Below are positions 46,174 through 57,039 of a DNA stretch of 64,000 nucleotides, piece by piece (position 1 is the first letter of the stretch; every line of letters begins with the position of its first letter). The translations under genes and the position numbers were made by a program. The DNA is from Mesostigma viride (taxonomy: Eukaryota; Streptophyta; Mesostigmatophyceae; Mesostigmatales; Mesostigmataceae). Under the pieces are notes generated by a model, which was not told the origin of the DNA, made no database searches, and was given only the letters and a program-made list of their open reading frames with translations. The stretch spans positions 1,880,011 to 1,944,010 of the forward strand of contig RPFO01000127.1 in the NCBI GenBank assembly GCA_009746045.1. The letters run 5' to 3'.

Positions 46174-47968
46174 GCCGCTTCACCCCGAGACGGCCGCCCG
46201 CCTCGGGGTCGCCGGACCCCCGCCGCCGCCAGCGCCCCCCTCCTCGGCCGCGGACTACCAAGTCCCCGCCTTGAAGGAGGGCTGCCTTGCCACCAACGAC
46301 GTCGTCCACCCCTTCACTTTGGAGGAATTGGACGGCGCCCTTGCTCGCCTGCGGTACGATGCGGCGGTCGGTGCCGACCACCTTTCTGCTGAGCTGCTGA
46401 AGACCCCTGATCTGGCGGTTAGGGATCTTCTGCTGGCGTTCTGCAACCGTGTCCTGCTCTCTGACGAGCCTCCGCCTGCTGAGTGGCAGACGGCCATCCG
46501 CGTCATGCTGTACAAGAAGGGCTCTGCTGCTGACCCCGGTAACTACCGGGGTGTCTGCCTCCAGAGCGCCGCGCTGAAGGTCTTCATGCGCATGATGCTG
46601 CACAGGCTCCGCGCCGCGCTGGACCCACACCTGGGTGAGTCTCAGATGGGTTTCCGTAGTGGTCGTAACACTGTCATGGCTGTGTTTGTCGCGCGCCGGT
46701 TGATGGAGGAGGTGCGTCGCCTTCCCCCTGACAGTTTGCCGCTGGTCCTCATTTTTGTTGACTATATCAAGGCCTTTGACACGGTCCTCTGGGAGGCTCT
46801 TTGGGCCATCCTAGCTCTGGACCGCGTGCCACCAGCGTTTATTGCTGCCATTCGCCGACTGTATGAGGGCTCACAGGCAGTAGTGCGGACTGCGGAAGGC
46901 ACCACCCCACCATTCCCCCTTCACCACGGGGTGTGGCAAGGTTGTGTCCTGTCTCCATACCTGTTCATTATTGTCGTGGACCACGTCATGCGCCAGGCAC
47001 GTGCGCGCTTTACTGCTCTTAAGGGGTTCGAGCCAGGCTTGGACATCCTTAACGAGCGTGGGCACGGCGGGGTTAGCACGGGTTACCGCCTGGCTGACCT
47101 GATTTATGCGGACGACACCACCCTCATCGCGCGCCCCGAGCACATTCAGACCTGGCTGGACTGTCTGGGCCTGGAGGCGAGGGCGGTGGGGTTGGAGATT
47201 AGTGTCAAAACTGAGGCGATGGTGATTGGGGCCTCCAGTCGCCCACCGCTGCCGCGCCTGCTAGACGGGACGGAGGTCCCACTCCGCGACCGCTTCAAGC
47301 TGTTGGGGAGTTGGCTTCCGGACACTGCCGACGATGTGGACACCCGCATCGGCCTTTCCTGGGCCAAGCTCCGTTCGCTCAACACCTACTGGCGCTCCAA
47401 GGGCCTGGACGAGCACCGCAAGCGCATGCTCTTCAAGGTCCTCGTCCTCACGGTGCTCACGTATGGCGCCGAGGCGTGGACACTCACGGCAACACTGGCA
47501 GCCAAGCTAGACGGCACGGTAACCCGGATGCTCCGACAGGTCCTGAATGTCGGGTTTTCTCAGCGTAGGTCCTTAGAGTCTTTGTATCACGGTATGCCGC
47601 GTATTTCGGACGAGATTAGACAGCGTAGGATAGCATTTGTAGGACATCTTGCTCGCACCAGCCAGGTCGACACCGCCCTTGGTCTGGCCGGTCCCCAGCG
47701 GCTCGGCCAACCGGGGCGGCACATTTTGACCTGGCCTGGCCCCAAGAACATTCCTAAAAAGGTAGGGAAACATGCCATGACCTATACCCAGATGTTGCTG
47801 GACGACCTAGTGGTCCCAGCCCAGTTTGAGTACCGCATCCACTCTCTCTCCCGTCTTTGGACTGCCATGCAGGACAAGACGCGGTGGAAGAAGATTGTCA
47901 AGGCGCACACGCCAGCCCCTGTGGGCAAGCCGCCTCCCCCCAAACGGAGGAGCCGTTTTGATGAGTAG
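46172..47968 (+). CDS. LINE reverse transcriptase, part 2 of the polyprotein
   Basis: This frame is open from the C run and continues directly from the endonuclease sense (PPLHPETAARLGV ... VPALKEGC), although its first Met is only at 46271. RT motifs: IRVMLYKKGSAADPGNYRGV, LIFVDYIKAFDTVLWEAL (motif A, about 46750-46800), HHGVWQGCVLSPYLF (motif B), and LADLIYADDTTLIA with the catalytic YADD at 47104-47115. Then EISVKTEAMVIG, FKLLGSWLPDTADDVDTRIG, VLTYGAEAWTLTA and RRIAFVGHLART, typical of RTE-type elements. The stop is at 47966-47968. Apart from the one-base register change it looks undamaged. Confidence 0.9.
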   Translation, partial: PPLHPETAARLGVAGPPPPPAPPSSAADYQVPALKEGCLATNDVVHPFTLEELDGALARLRYDAAVGADHLSAELLKTPDLAVRDLLLAFCNRVLLSDEPPPAEWQTAIRVMLYKKGSAADPGNYRGVCLQSAALKVFMRMMLHRLRAALDPHLGESQMGFRSGRNTVMAVFVARRLMEEVRRLPPDSLPLVLIFVDYIKAFDTVLWEALWAILALDRVPPAFIAAIRRLYEGSQAVVRTAEGTTPPFPLHHGVWQGCVLSPYLFIIVVDHVMRQARARFTALKGFEPGLDILNERGHGGVSTGYRLADLIYADDTTLIARPEHIQTWLDCLGLEARAVGLEISVKTEAMVIGASSRPPLPRLLDGTEVPLRDRFKLLGSWLPDTADDVDTRIGLSWAKLRSLNTYWRSKGLDEHRKRMLFKVLVLTVLTYGAEAWTLTATLAAKLDGTVTRMLRQVLNVGFSQRRSLESLYHGMPRISDEIRQRRIAFVGHLARTSQVDTALGLAGPQRLGQPGRHILTWPGPKNIPKKVGKHAMTYTQMLLDDLVVPAQFEYRIHSLSRLWTAMQDKTRWKKIVKAHTPAPVGKPPPPKRRSRFDE

Positions 47969-48189
47969 CGTAGATAGGCTTTTCTAGACTAGATATAGCT
48001 TAGAGTTAGGTTAGTTCGATTACGCGGCTTCCTCCACACCACCCATCCAACCTGGAATATGTGCTACATGATCTCCCAACGGAGACATGTTATAATTTAA
48101 TGACGCTAGAATGGACCCAGGCCTTTCAGGGGTCAGGTCGTAAGAGTCCGCGTGTGTGGCATGCAGTATATGTGCTTGAGTATTACTCC

Positions 48190-48531
48190 CCATCTCTTGA
48201 CCTGGCCTGGCCCCAAGGACATTCCCAGGAAGCTAGCTAAACGTACCTGCCATGAACTACATCCAGTGTTGCTGGCCGACCTAGTGGTCCCAGCTCAGTT
48301 TGAACACCGCATCCACTCTCTCTCCCGTCTTTGGACTGCCATGCATGCAGGACAAGACGCGGTGGCAGAAGATTGTCCAGGCTCACACGCCAGCCCCTGT
48401 GGGCAAGCCCCCCCCCCCTTCCAAGAGTCCTGAAGGGGCGTTTTGCTGAGTAGTGTAGTTAGGATTTTCTAGACTAGATAGCTTAGAGTTAGGTTAGTTC
48501 GATTACGCGGCCTCCTCCACCTCCACCCAAT
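48190..48531 (+). pseudogene. Truncated LINE 3' end
   Basis: Repeats the last 80 codons and 3' UTR of the neighbouring element: LTWPGPKDIPRK, LADLVVPAQFEHRIHSLSRL, then TTTTCTAGACTAGATAGC and GATTACGCGGCC. Small indels break the frame. The tail hairpin is missing because the copy stops at AATATGTGCT, where an ORF1-like segment begins. Confidence 0.8.
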
Positions 48532-49051
48532 ATGTGCTTCCGCGAGGAGGCCGAGCTCGCCAAGCGCCGCCTTAACGTCATAGTCAAGCACTTCGACCCG
48601 CTGCAGGACGAGACCTCCGAGACCCTTGCCCTGGCGTTTGAGAACAAAATCCTTGTCCCTGGCATGGCTCTCACTGGTAAGGGCAAGCCGCGGGGGGTGA
48701 CCCGCCTTCCCCGCTCGCGGGGTAAGGCCAGCCCCTCCCCCTTGCTCCTCACCTTAATTTGACACCATGGCGGATAAGATGGAGTTCCTCAAGTGTCGCA
48801 AGCGGCTTGGGGGGACCTCCTACACGCTGGACGACGACTTGACCTTGACGCAGCAACAACGGCGACGGGAGCTATGGCCGACCTACCTCCAGCTCCGGCA
48901 GACGGCGGGGCAGAAGCCGGTCTACTGGAAGGGGGCGGACATCTACGTCGCCCACAAGCCCTGGCAGGCGACCCCGGCCGCTCCTGCCTCCGGGAGGTTT
49001 TCCCTTGGGCCTTGGCTTCCGGCCGAGGGCGAAGCCGAGATCGACAGATGA
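48532..49051 (+). pseudogene. LINE ORF1-like fragment
   Basis: Two adjoining frames (48532-48762 and 48767-49051). The second reads DKMEFLKCRKRLGGTSYTLD, then DDLTLTQQQRRRELWPTYLQ and KPVYWKGADIYVAH. This pattern (F-L-x-x-RKRLxGT, DDLT..Q..RR.LWP, then a short strand) is the RNA-binding core of many LINE ORF1 proteins. The first frame (AKRRLNVIVKHFDPLQDETS) fits the region before it. Probably from a different LINE family than the 44.5-kb element, which lacks such an ORF1. Confidence 0.55.
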
Positions 49052-49386
49052 ACACCCCTGTGACCTCCTGCGGGCGGTCGAATTTAATTATGGAGATTGC
49101 GGATCAGTCGGCGGGGATGTTAGCACATGGCGATCCTTCCCCTGTGGATGCACCGGTAGAGTCGCAGCTTGCCGCCCCAGCCACCCCAGCCACCCCAGCC
49201 TAGGGAATGTATCAGTAGTGTAGACTACAAAGCTTCGGCTATGTGGCCATGTATGCCTACGTGATGGGCCCACACCAGCCCTTGCATGCAACAGCCGTAG
49301 CAATTTAGAGTCATGCTTTGCCCATGCAGGGAGTTACTCTCTGCTGAGAGGCCATGTGTACACCAGCTATAGCCTAGCCACATACT

Positions 49387-49725
49387 CTGATTTGGCACGC
49401 CGCAAAGGTGAAGACCATTTGCGTTCAGTGCCGGTCCGCGGAAAACGCGGAAAACGCGATCGATCTGCAAACGAGTCCGACCGGAATCGAACTGGGGACC
49501 TTTCGCACCAACTTTCGCTGACTATAGGACGGACGTCTCTGGATCCTAGGGCATCGCCAACTTATACCTACAGTCATCCGCAAAAGTTCTCCTGTCCAGG
49601 GAGTGATGCAAGCCTTTCGGATTTGGTACTAGATAAATCATTCGAGATCTGTGTGTGTAGGAGTACTACACACGTGTCTGCACGCGAGACTTGTTCAGTC
49701 TCGCAACGTGAGACGGGCTGAACAC
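49387..49725. repeat. 350-bp unit with tRNA-Pro-like segment, copy 1
   Basis: Directly repeated at 49790-50146 with only small differences. It starts CTGATTTGGCACGC and ends GAGACGGGCTGAACA, and includes GTAGGAGTACTACACACGTG and TCTCGCAACGTGAGA palindromic motifs. The two copies are separated by about 65 bp. Confidence 0.88.
49476..49533 (-). pseudogene. tRNA-Pro-like pseudogene, D-arm deleted
   Basis: Minus strand: GTTGGTGCGAAAGGTCCCC followed by AGTTCGATTCCGG resembles the anticodon-to-T-arm part of plant tRNA-Pro (GGGTGCGAGAGGTCCCGAGTTCGATT). Thirteen bases shorter than copy 2. The T stem does not pair well, so it is not a working gene. Confidence 0.5.
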
Positions 49726-49789
49726 GGCTGGAACCTTCTTTATTAGAAGGGGGCGTAGCCGGTACTAACGAGATCAGCCAAGCGTATAT

Positions 49790-50146
49790 TCTGATTTGGC
49801 ACGCTGCAAAGGTGAAGACCATTTGCGTTCAGTGCCGGTCCGCGGAAAACGCGGAAAACGCGATCGATCTGCAAACGAATCCGACCGGAATCGAACTGGG
49901 GACCTCTCGCACCAACTTTTGCTCAATTTGCTGACCGACTATAGGACGGACGTCTCCGGATCCTAGCCGGCATCGCCAACTTATACCTACAGTCATCCGC
50001 AAAAGTTCTCCTGTCCGGGGAGTGATGCAAGCCTTTCGGATTTGGTACCGTAGATAAATCATTCGAGATCTGTGTGTGTAGGAGTACTACACACGTGTCT
50101 GCACGCGAGACTTGTTCAGTCTCGCAACGTGAGACGGGCTGAACAT
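49790..50146. repeat. 350-bp unit with tRNA-Pro-like segment, copy 2
   Basis: Second direct copy of 49387-49725. Confidence 0.88.
49880..49950 (-). pseudogene. tRNA-Pro-like sequence, 71 nt
   Basis: Ends TCCGTCC and GGTCGGA pair at six of seven positions like an acceptor stem. GGTGCGAGAGGTCCCCAGTT then CGATTCC corresponds to the variable loop, T arm and B box of tRNA-Pro. The D arm and T stem are poorly paired. It could be a tRNA pseudogene or the head of a tRNA-derived SINE. Confidence 0.5.
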
Positions 50147-50299
50147 ACCTTCTGGACACCCCATATGTCATGCAGGCCTTCTAGGCCCTCTCCTCAAGCC
50201 GCCTTGTGTGCTTGTGCTTGTTTAGGAGGCACGAACCATCATGGCGGTGCGCAGGTGCACCTTGTGCACCCAGAGCCGGTGATAGTTGTACATCCTACA

Positions 50300-50420
50300 C
50301 CTGCAGGTTGTCGCGCCCTGATTGTATTACAAACCCATAGATGCCCCTTTCTCAGGGCTATGTGTTCACATATGCTCCCCACGGAGCTATGATTTTAATT
50401 AATTAATTAATTAATATACA
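50300..50420 (+). mobile_element. Retroelement 3' end with TTAA tail
   Basis: CATATGCTCCCCACGGAGC followed by TATGATTTTAATTAATTAAT. The hairpin is the CTCC-(CCAC)-GGAG variant. Another tail of the TATAATTTAATT type follows at 50423-50465, then a SINE-type end at 50480-50512 (CTCCCCAACGGGAGCACGAG), so at least three retroelement ends are stacked here. Confidence 0.55.
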
Positions 50421-50508
50421 TGCTACATGATCGATCCCCAACGGAGGCATGTTATAATTTAATTTTACTTTAATTAAGTACTCCCCAACGGGAGCACGAG
50501 TTTTATTA

Positions 50509-50592
50509 ATATCAAGGAGACAACCAGCGCAGGCCAGAAATCGGGAGAATCCGGATCATGCTAGCTCGAGCCTGCCGTTATCTTGTCCGCGT
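50509..50592. repeat. 84-bp segment repeated at 52978-53070
   Basis: Both copies begin TATCAAGGAGACAAC and run through GAAATCGGGAGAATCCGG to GCCTGCCGTTATCTTG. Both lie shortly after a SINE-type end with a TTAA tail, so the SINE ends and this segment may be parts of one larger repeated unit. Confidence 0.75.
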
Positions 50593-51604
50593 GCATGTAA
50601 TATGCATGAGTATTAAGTGAGACAACTAAATTCCTGGATGCATGGCGATCATTTATTTATTTGAGTAAGCCGCTCATGGCATGGGTAAACGTCCTCCCCA
50701 CGGCGGCGGGCCTGCACTAGCGCCAGCCGGGCGGCAACCATGCACCCGGCCGCATCGATCGCGCAGGTATGGCGGGGCTGGGCGGACGCGGGGTTGCGCT
50801 CAGGGGGCAGTTGAGAGTCAAGATCTATCGATCGCATGAACAGCTTGTATAGGGTGGCGTGAGATCCAGCTAAGCCGCGTTCGGCATCTGGACAGGTGCA
50901 TTATTTAATTAGGTTCCGCAGCCACGAAGGCAGACCTGCATGATAATTGCGTCGCGGTGCTTCTCATCCTCTGACCACTTCTCCCGGCGCTCCCGTGGAC
51001 GGGGCGTAGGCAGGTCCAATCAGGGCGTGGGCATGGGCGGCGGCGCTCGGGGCCGGGCCTGAAGACGTAGGCGCAAGGTAATTGCGGTGACCCGCGACCA
51101 GTTGATGCGGTGATCCGATGCATGTGCATGACACTGTACGTGGTCAGCGTACGGGCATCGATGACGGAAGAACGCCAGCTAGAACTTGCGCACAATTAGT
51201 ATGTAGTCCAAGCATGCAAACACACCGCCGGCGGGGGAGTACCGAGCCAGCCGCCCTAGCTAGGGGGAGACTCTAGCTGCGCGCGGGGCCCACAAAGACC
51301 TGTCACTATAGCGCATATGAATCAGGCGGCTTAGTGAAACAGCGCATAATTTGGCAGCTGTCAAGTCACCGGCCTAGCTCAGCACTTGAGTAGTTGCTCA
51401 AGGAGTGGGGGGGTGGCATTACTATCGGTTAGGCGCGGCGCGTACATGCAGCCTCCGCGGCCCACGGGCAGGTCGCATTGGCATCGATCCGCCAATATGG
51501 TGCAATGATGTATTGACGTGGGATTTGTCGCTCAAGAGCTCTAGAGTCTCGAGAGCAGCTGGTTGAAAAACGATTTGCGGTCTTCGGCAGGGTGCCCAGC
51601 ATGT
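50593..51604. other. No gene recognised
   Basis: Short unrecognised frames only. AAGTGAGACAACTAAATTCC at about 50615 recurs in diverged form at 58820-58850 and 59022-59045. Confidence 0.45.
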
Positions 51605-51840
51605 GGGGCATAGCCGCGACAATTAAATTAAATTATAACATGACTCCGTTGGGAGATTGATAGATCATGTAGCACTGTGAGTCATATTCCCGTGGATGGA
51701 TGGGGGGGGGACAAAGCCGCGAAACCGAACTAATCTAACTCTAAGCTAAGCTAATCTAGAAAACCCTATACCTATTCTACTCAGCAAAGCGCCCCTTCCG
51801 CTTGGGGGGAGGGGGCTTGCCCACAGGGGCGGGCGATAAT
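51605..51840 (-). mobile_element. Truncated LINE 3' end (minus strand)
   Basis: Reverse complement reads CCTGTGGGCAAGCCCCCTC, a stop (TGAGTAG), TTTTCTAGATTAGCTTAGC, then CTCCCAACGGAGTCATG and TATAATTTAATT, the same order as the LINE 3' UTR at 47940-48100. Confidence 0.8.
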
Positions 51841-52129
51841 GACCGAGAGCATAACGGGGGGCCGCGTCCTTCAAGCGAGCGGAAATGCACTGAAGGATCG
51901 ATCCGATTAGAGCAAAGTTCGTGGTCCATGAGTTGGGCGGCAGTGCACAGTGGGGGGGCACAACAAGCCCCAGCCCCCCCCCCCCCGCCCTCCTCCCCCC
52001 CCGGCCCTTCACCCGGCGCATCCGCCGGGCCGCACAGCAGTTGTGCAATAATTGTAGTGCTTAATTAACATAAATAAAAACATGACTGCGCCACGCGGGT
52101 GTCAATACAGAGTACCTATAGCTAATGAA

Positions 52130-52330
52130 AATGGCTGACGGCGGTATGGCTGACGGCGGATCGAGCTCAGATCTTTTGCATCTGAGCCCTGAATTCGGTC
52201 AGACCACTTGCATTCGATGCGCTTTTTTCAGACGCGCACGCCAGTATAATCGGTTACGGACTTACGGCTGAAACGCAGTATTGCCAAAGTTACGCACGTG
52301 CCACAAGCAGCTATGACGACCCCAAAAGCA
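52130..52330 (+). repeat. Diverged copy of the 9755-10192 repeat family
   Basis: ATGGCTGACGGCGG occurs in duplicate, then AGCTCAGA, GAGCCC, and GTATAATCGGTTACGG, as in the minus-strand ORF at 9.8-10.2 kb. The frame is broken here. Confidence 0.7.
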
Positions 52331-52659
52331 AAACGGGGTTTGGAAAAGGAGCTTTCCGGCTCCCAGCCCGGCAACCCACTCGCCATCGTCCTTGCCCAGC
52401 CGCCTGGGCTTGCAACATCGCCAGCAAACCCATCGCCAAGCACCTCGCCCGAGCCCAAGAAACCCTGCCACGAACACAAATGGCGAAAGTACCTACCCAT
52501 TGGCAGTCACTGCCGCCATGGCAGCCATTGATGCTTAGAATGTTTGCCTAGCTGTGCCACTGCCTGAGATGTGTGCCTAGATGTGCCTAGATGTGTAGAG
52601 TCATGTGCACCGCTAACGCACGGTACACAACCAGCCATAGCCTTAGCTTAGTCCTTGTA

Positions 52660-52950
52660 CAGCCATGCTAGTAACGTCCTGGCTTCGATCAGATTGTACT
52701 TGCCCACCACGTGCGCCCCTTGTTACATATGATATGCTCACATGGGTCTTATTGCACCCACAGATTGCCGGATCGTTAGCGTGTCCGTTTAGCGCTAGCG
52801 CGCCCGAATGTAGCTGTGGCATGCCGTTGGCATGAAGGAGACTGGGGGTCTCTGCCCTTTCTCACATGTGTTGTGCACACACACCTGGATTAAAAGCACT
52901 TCGGTGCTCCGTGACTCCCTAACGGGAGCACGTGTTTAATTAATAAATTA
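52660..52950 (+). mobile_element. SINE-like element, copy 2
   Basis: Shares long stretches with 1965-2234: ATATGATATGCTCACATGGG, TTGCCGGATCGTTAGC, GGCATGAAGGAGACTGGGGG and AAAGCACTTCGGTGCTCC, ending with the hairpin and TTTAATTAATAAATTAAT. The left boundary is set by where similarity starts near TACAGCCATGCTA. Confidence 0.8.
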
Positions 52951-53070
52951 ATACAGAGTAAAGGAACCTTCATCCCTATATCAAGGAGACAACGTACCAG
53001 CGCAGGCCCGAAATCGGGAGAATCCGGACCATGGTAGCTCGAGCCTGCCGTTATCTTGGACATCCGCGTG

Positions 53071-54590
53071 TTCGAGTCGTTCAGGATGATGAAGATGAAT
53101 GGTGATGGAAATGTGTAGCCGTGTGCATTGAAATTATGGCTGGCTTACGTGTAGAGCGACTAGATGACCTAGACGGTGGGGCCGGAAACAGCATGCTTGA
53201 TCAGGGCGTGTGTTTCAAGCCGGCCTAACTGGCCGGGAGTGTCTAGTGGTGAGCACCATTGCTGCGATCGCTCTCCCACCATTTACGAGGAAATACCCAC
53301 AAATGGAAAACCACTGAAAAGGTCTAGCTAGTCAGCCATTAAATGTCTCAGTGTCCGTAATCACAACACCGCGAGCCCGCCAAATTTTTACATAAATTAT
53401 TGTCCGGAATTCGTCCGAGATCTAGATTTTTCCCGCGCCACGACTGACGAAAACGACGAAAACACCCATGGCGGTCGAGCATGAGCTAGCGTTCTGAAAC
53501 TTGCGTCATTGCAGCCGCTCGAGGTGTCAAAACGAAGCTTACATCACGGTTAATCCATGGAAATGATGGAATAATTTTGGACTTATATACGCTGTGATTG
53601 CGACGCGGGCATTGAACGGGACAAAAAGTTTTTTTCACAGCGGACCAGTTTTTTGCGAAAACCGGATTTCTCGGTGGTACGTGTCTCAAGGTCCTGGATA
53701 CGGGAGGAAACGAAAATCCCGGCACGATAGCTCAGCTTGTTCGTCATAATATTCCCGAAAACGTTTGTGTTTTCGTTTTTTGAGTTTCGCTTTTAATTGC
53801 CCGGCATTGACGTGAATAAATATGGGGGTGCGAAATCCGTCTGTTTCTTGCTTCATGCAATGCATATCTTTGTCGTCAGATAATCAGCTCTTTAGGCTAT
53901 GCCCGACCTTCCTATACTGCCAGCCTGCGGCAATGAGCCAGCAGAAGATATGGCGTGCCCAAGATTCCGCGCTAAGGCCGCTAATGGTCTTCCGGATGTG
54001 CAGTAAGTGCGGTAAAAGCTGCGAAAATTGCTTATAATGCCTGTAGGAAGCTCTTTGCGACAGTGTTTTCCAAGCGAGTTCATTGTTCTTTTGACGCCAG
54101 ATACAAAAGGCAAAGGGGGGCATCGTTTTTATTAGTCGGCAGTGCGGTTTCGAGAAGTGATGAGTCGGGCAGACGACCTCGCCACGACACCCTCGGCCCA
54201 AGCTTCGCATATCCCGGCAGCCATAAAGAAGCGCAGATTAAGCCAGGTGAGCGAGCCAGAGGGCCCAGAATCGTTGCTAACGCAAGGCAGCTTCTGAAAG
54301 GGTAGAAAGCTGGGTTGTTAAGACTTTCTCAAGAGCATGGTGCAGTGGTTATTGCCACCTTGTCCAGATATTTGCCCTTGTCTTTATGATTTAAAGACTG
54401 TTTTAAAGAGGGATGGGAGAACGTTTCCAACGTTGTTGCTTATTCATTACTGTGAAGAAAGAGCCTTTTCAGTTGCTGACAATGAGACGGAAGCTGTCTC
54501 ATGCAAATTAACCAGGCAATGCAAGTGATGCAAGGTGAGGCCATGCATGGCTGATATTGCCTTCATGCGTGAGTTGAGGAGGAGACTGCC
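53071..54590. other. No gene recognised
   Basis: Several overlapping frames on both strands (53822-54305, 53884-54210) show no domain. No tandem repeat is seen. AT content is higher than in the flanking transposons. Confidence 0.45.
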
Positions 54591-55800
54591 TGGGTGTGTG
54601 GCTGGCTAGGTGAGCGGGGCGTGTATGGGGTGTTGCAATGGTGAGGGCATGCGAGGCGGGCACATGCCTGGCTGGTTTGGGTGTTGGGTAGTGAGGTGGT
54701 TCGGTGATTGTGTTGTTGAGTGGTTAGGTGGTTAGGTGGTTGTATAGCTGGGTGATTGGTTGTTTGGTTGTTTGATTGCCCAGAGAGCCTTGGGTGGGAG
54801 GCTTGGGCTATAGATGCTTCAAGGGATGCCTAGGCGTGGGTGGGTTCAATGGCAGGTGGGTGGCTGATAGGTGGATGCTTTGGTAAATGGCTGGCTGCGT
54901 AGGTGGGAGCACAGGCAGTTGGAGAGGGTGGGTGGCTGGCTGGCTGGTCATGGTGGGTGGATGAGTGCAAGGGCGGTCGGTTATTGGCAGATGCCCAGGT
55001 GGCTGGGTGATGATAGGCTTTGGGGACTTTGAAGTGGGTGGGTTGTTGGATGCATGAGTGAAACAACTGCACGTTTTTGAGGGTGGTGGGTTGGTGGTTG
55101 GTTGGTTAGGGATGTGTGTGTGTGGGGGGGTTGGTGGGTGGGCCATTGGTGGCTGGTGGCTGGTGGATGTGTAGATGACTAGATGTGGGTGGGTGGGCGA
55201 AGGGACGGGTAGATGGACGGGTGGGCGCACAGATATGGATGCGTGGATGGGTTTATGGTTGGGACCGACTCACCTATCACGGGTGAAGGGCTGTGCAGGT
55301 TTGGGGTGATGTAGGTGCCGGGGTGCTGGCTGAGAAAATGCATGTGTGGGTGGGTCAGTGGGTGGGTCAGTGGGTATAAGGGTGTGGGGGCAGTGAGTGG
55401 TTGAGTGGGTAGGTGCGTGGGTGGGTCAACTGTGGGTGGCCGGACGGGTGCATATGGGGCCAGCTGGCTGGGTGTTTATGTGGTTGGGTGGTTGGGTGGT
55501 TGGCTCATTGGATGGGGGAATGCCTGCTTATTACCTAGTTGGTGTGTGGGTTGCGCAGGTGCCTTGGTGGGTGGGTGGATGTCCAAGTGGGTTGGTAGGT
55601 GGCTGGGTGCCTAGGTGCACGCATGGTTATATAAGTTGGGTAAGCACTTGCGCGGCTGGCTTGGTGGGTGGGTCACTGGGTGGGAGGACAGGTGGCTGTC
55701 TGGGTGCACGGGCGCGCGAGTGTGTGAGCAGTTGTGTGGGTGGGTGGCCAGGTGGCTGCATGGGTGGGCGACTGAATGGGTGGCTTGGTGCGCACAAAGT
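54590..55800. repeat. GT-rich degenerate repeat region
   Basis: Over 1.2 kb of sequence dominated by TGGGTGGGTGG, TGGTTGGTTGG, TGGGTGGCTGG and similar, with strong G/T bias on the plus strand. Long frames in it (such as 54808-55230 and 55397-55897) reflect this bias and are not genes. Confidence 0.8.
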
Positions 55801-57039
55801 GCAAGAGATGGAGACATGGGATATGCCAATGCCATATCATGTGAGCATACGTGGATGCCAGGTGACATGTGCCAGCGTTAGGGTCACTGCACCTTGATAT
55901 GCTCGCTCGGCATATTCTCGACATGTATTACTGTACACGCAGTGTATATCATGCATGGTGCGTGTTGGTAGCATTCAAATGGCTGTGCTAGTCATGTGGC
56001 ATGTATTATTCACCTTTCCTTCCCATTTTGCAATGTGCCAAGTAGTTTAGAGGCATGGTGTCATGGGGTATACATATGGACATGCACTGCACATCACAGC
56101 TTTGTGGCATACTGGCAATGCCTACCTTACATGATGGATTCTGCTAGCAATGGTCACCACTCAGGCATTCACATGCACCAAGTTTTTGCACACTGTTTGT
56201 ACTAGTCATTCTTGAGTTGCCTGCAAAGATTTAAATGATGCGCCCCAGCTTGGAGAATGTTTTGGTGGGTAATGTTGTTAAAATTGTGAGTAAAAAAGCA
56301 AAAAATGGTGACAATTGCTGGCAAATGTCACCATTTTGGGCTCTGCATGATCTGAATTTCTGCTCATGACTTGTTGAGACCTTGCTTCAGGTGCTGGCAT
56401 GATGGCAGTAAGTTTTGGTGGCATTCTGACATTATTTGGGTTAAATATTGATTTAAAATGGCCATTAATGACAAATGCTAGCAAAATTTTGCTAGCATTT
56501 GCCACCAACTAGGGCTCCAAATGGCGTAGAACTTTGTACAAGGTCAGAACAACTATTATTCATCACCACTGCAAAGTTACAGCATAATCTGAGATCAACT
56601 ATTGTTTCTATGCAAGTGCAAGTGGTTTAGGTGGCCAGTGTTGGCCTTGGATCTGGAGTTAACTTAAGCAGGGAGTACTGGTCATGTAAACTTAACATTT
56701 TGACTCAACTACTCCACCACTAGCCAGACACATCCCGGGGAGTGGTGGGATCCAATCCTAGGTCAATCTGACAATAAAATTGCCATGGGCCATAATTTAT
56801 GTAAAAAAAAGGCCATTTCAAGGTGTTGTGATATTAGCCATGCCATGATTCCAAACGTCCAAGAACTGCACACGGTGCAAAGGCAAAAAGCCGGAGGACA
56901 GCACTTTCAAATGTGCGGCGGGAACCAAAAGCCCGCGTATGCCAGAAAACATCGTGTTGCTGCAGCGACGCGACGATGTGGACAACGAATCCAGTGCCAA
57001 GCTTGGAACGGCCGCAAAGGAGATCTGGCATCACAGGCT
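55801..57039. other. No gene recognised
   Basis: AT-rich stretch with a short palindromic duplication around TGCTAGCAAAATTTTGCTAGCA at 56468-56492. No domain is seen. The frames at 56785-57236 run into LINE sequence. Confidence 0.45.

Larger units (their letters stand above)
44523..48099 (+). mobile_element. Nearly intact RTE-like non-LTR retrotransposon
   Basis: The duplication ATGACGCTAG flanks it at 44513-44522 and 48100-48109, giving 3577 bp. It encodes an AP-type endonuclease, then a reverse transcriptase with an RRIAFVGHLAR C-terminal segment and no RNase H. The 3' UTR (47969-48099) ends with the hairpin CTCC-CAAC-GGAG and a TATAATTTA tail in place of poly(A). Truncated relatives in the window: 48190-48531, 51605-51840, 57040-57400, 1440-2470, 12555-14372 and 1195-3527. 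The 5' end may be complete or slightly truncated. Confidence 0.88.

Noticed and set aside
54808-55897. ORFs of 140-166 residues, Pro/His/Thr- or Gly/Trp-rich
   Set aside because: They follow the GT-rich low-complexity sequence and have no protein-like conservation pattern.
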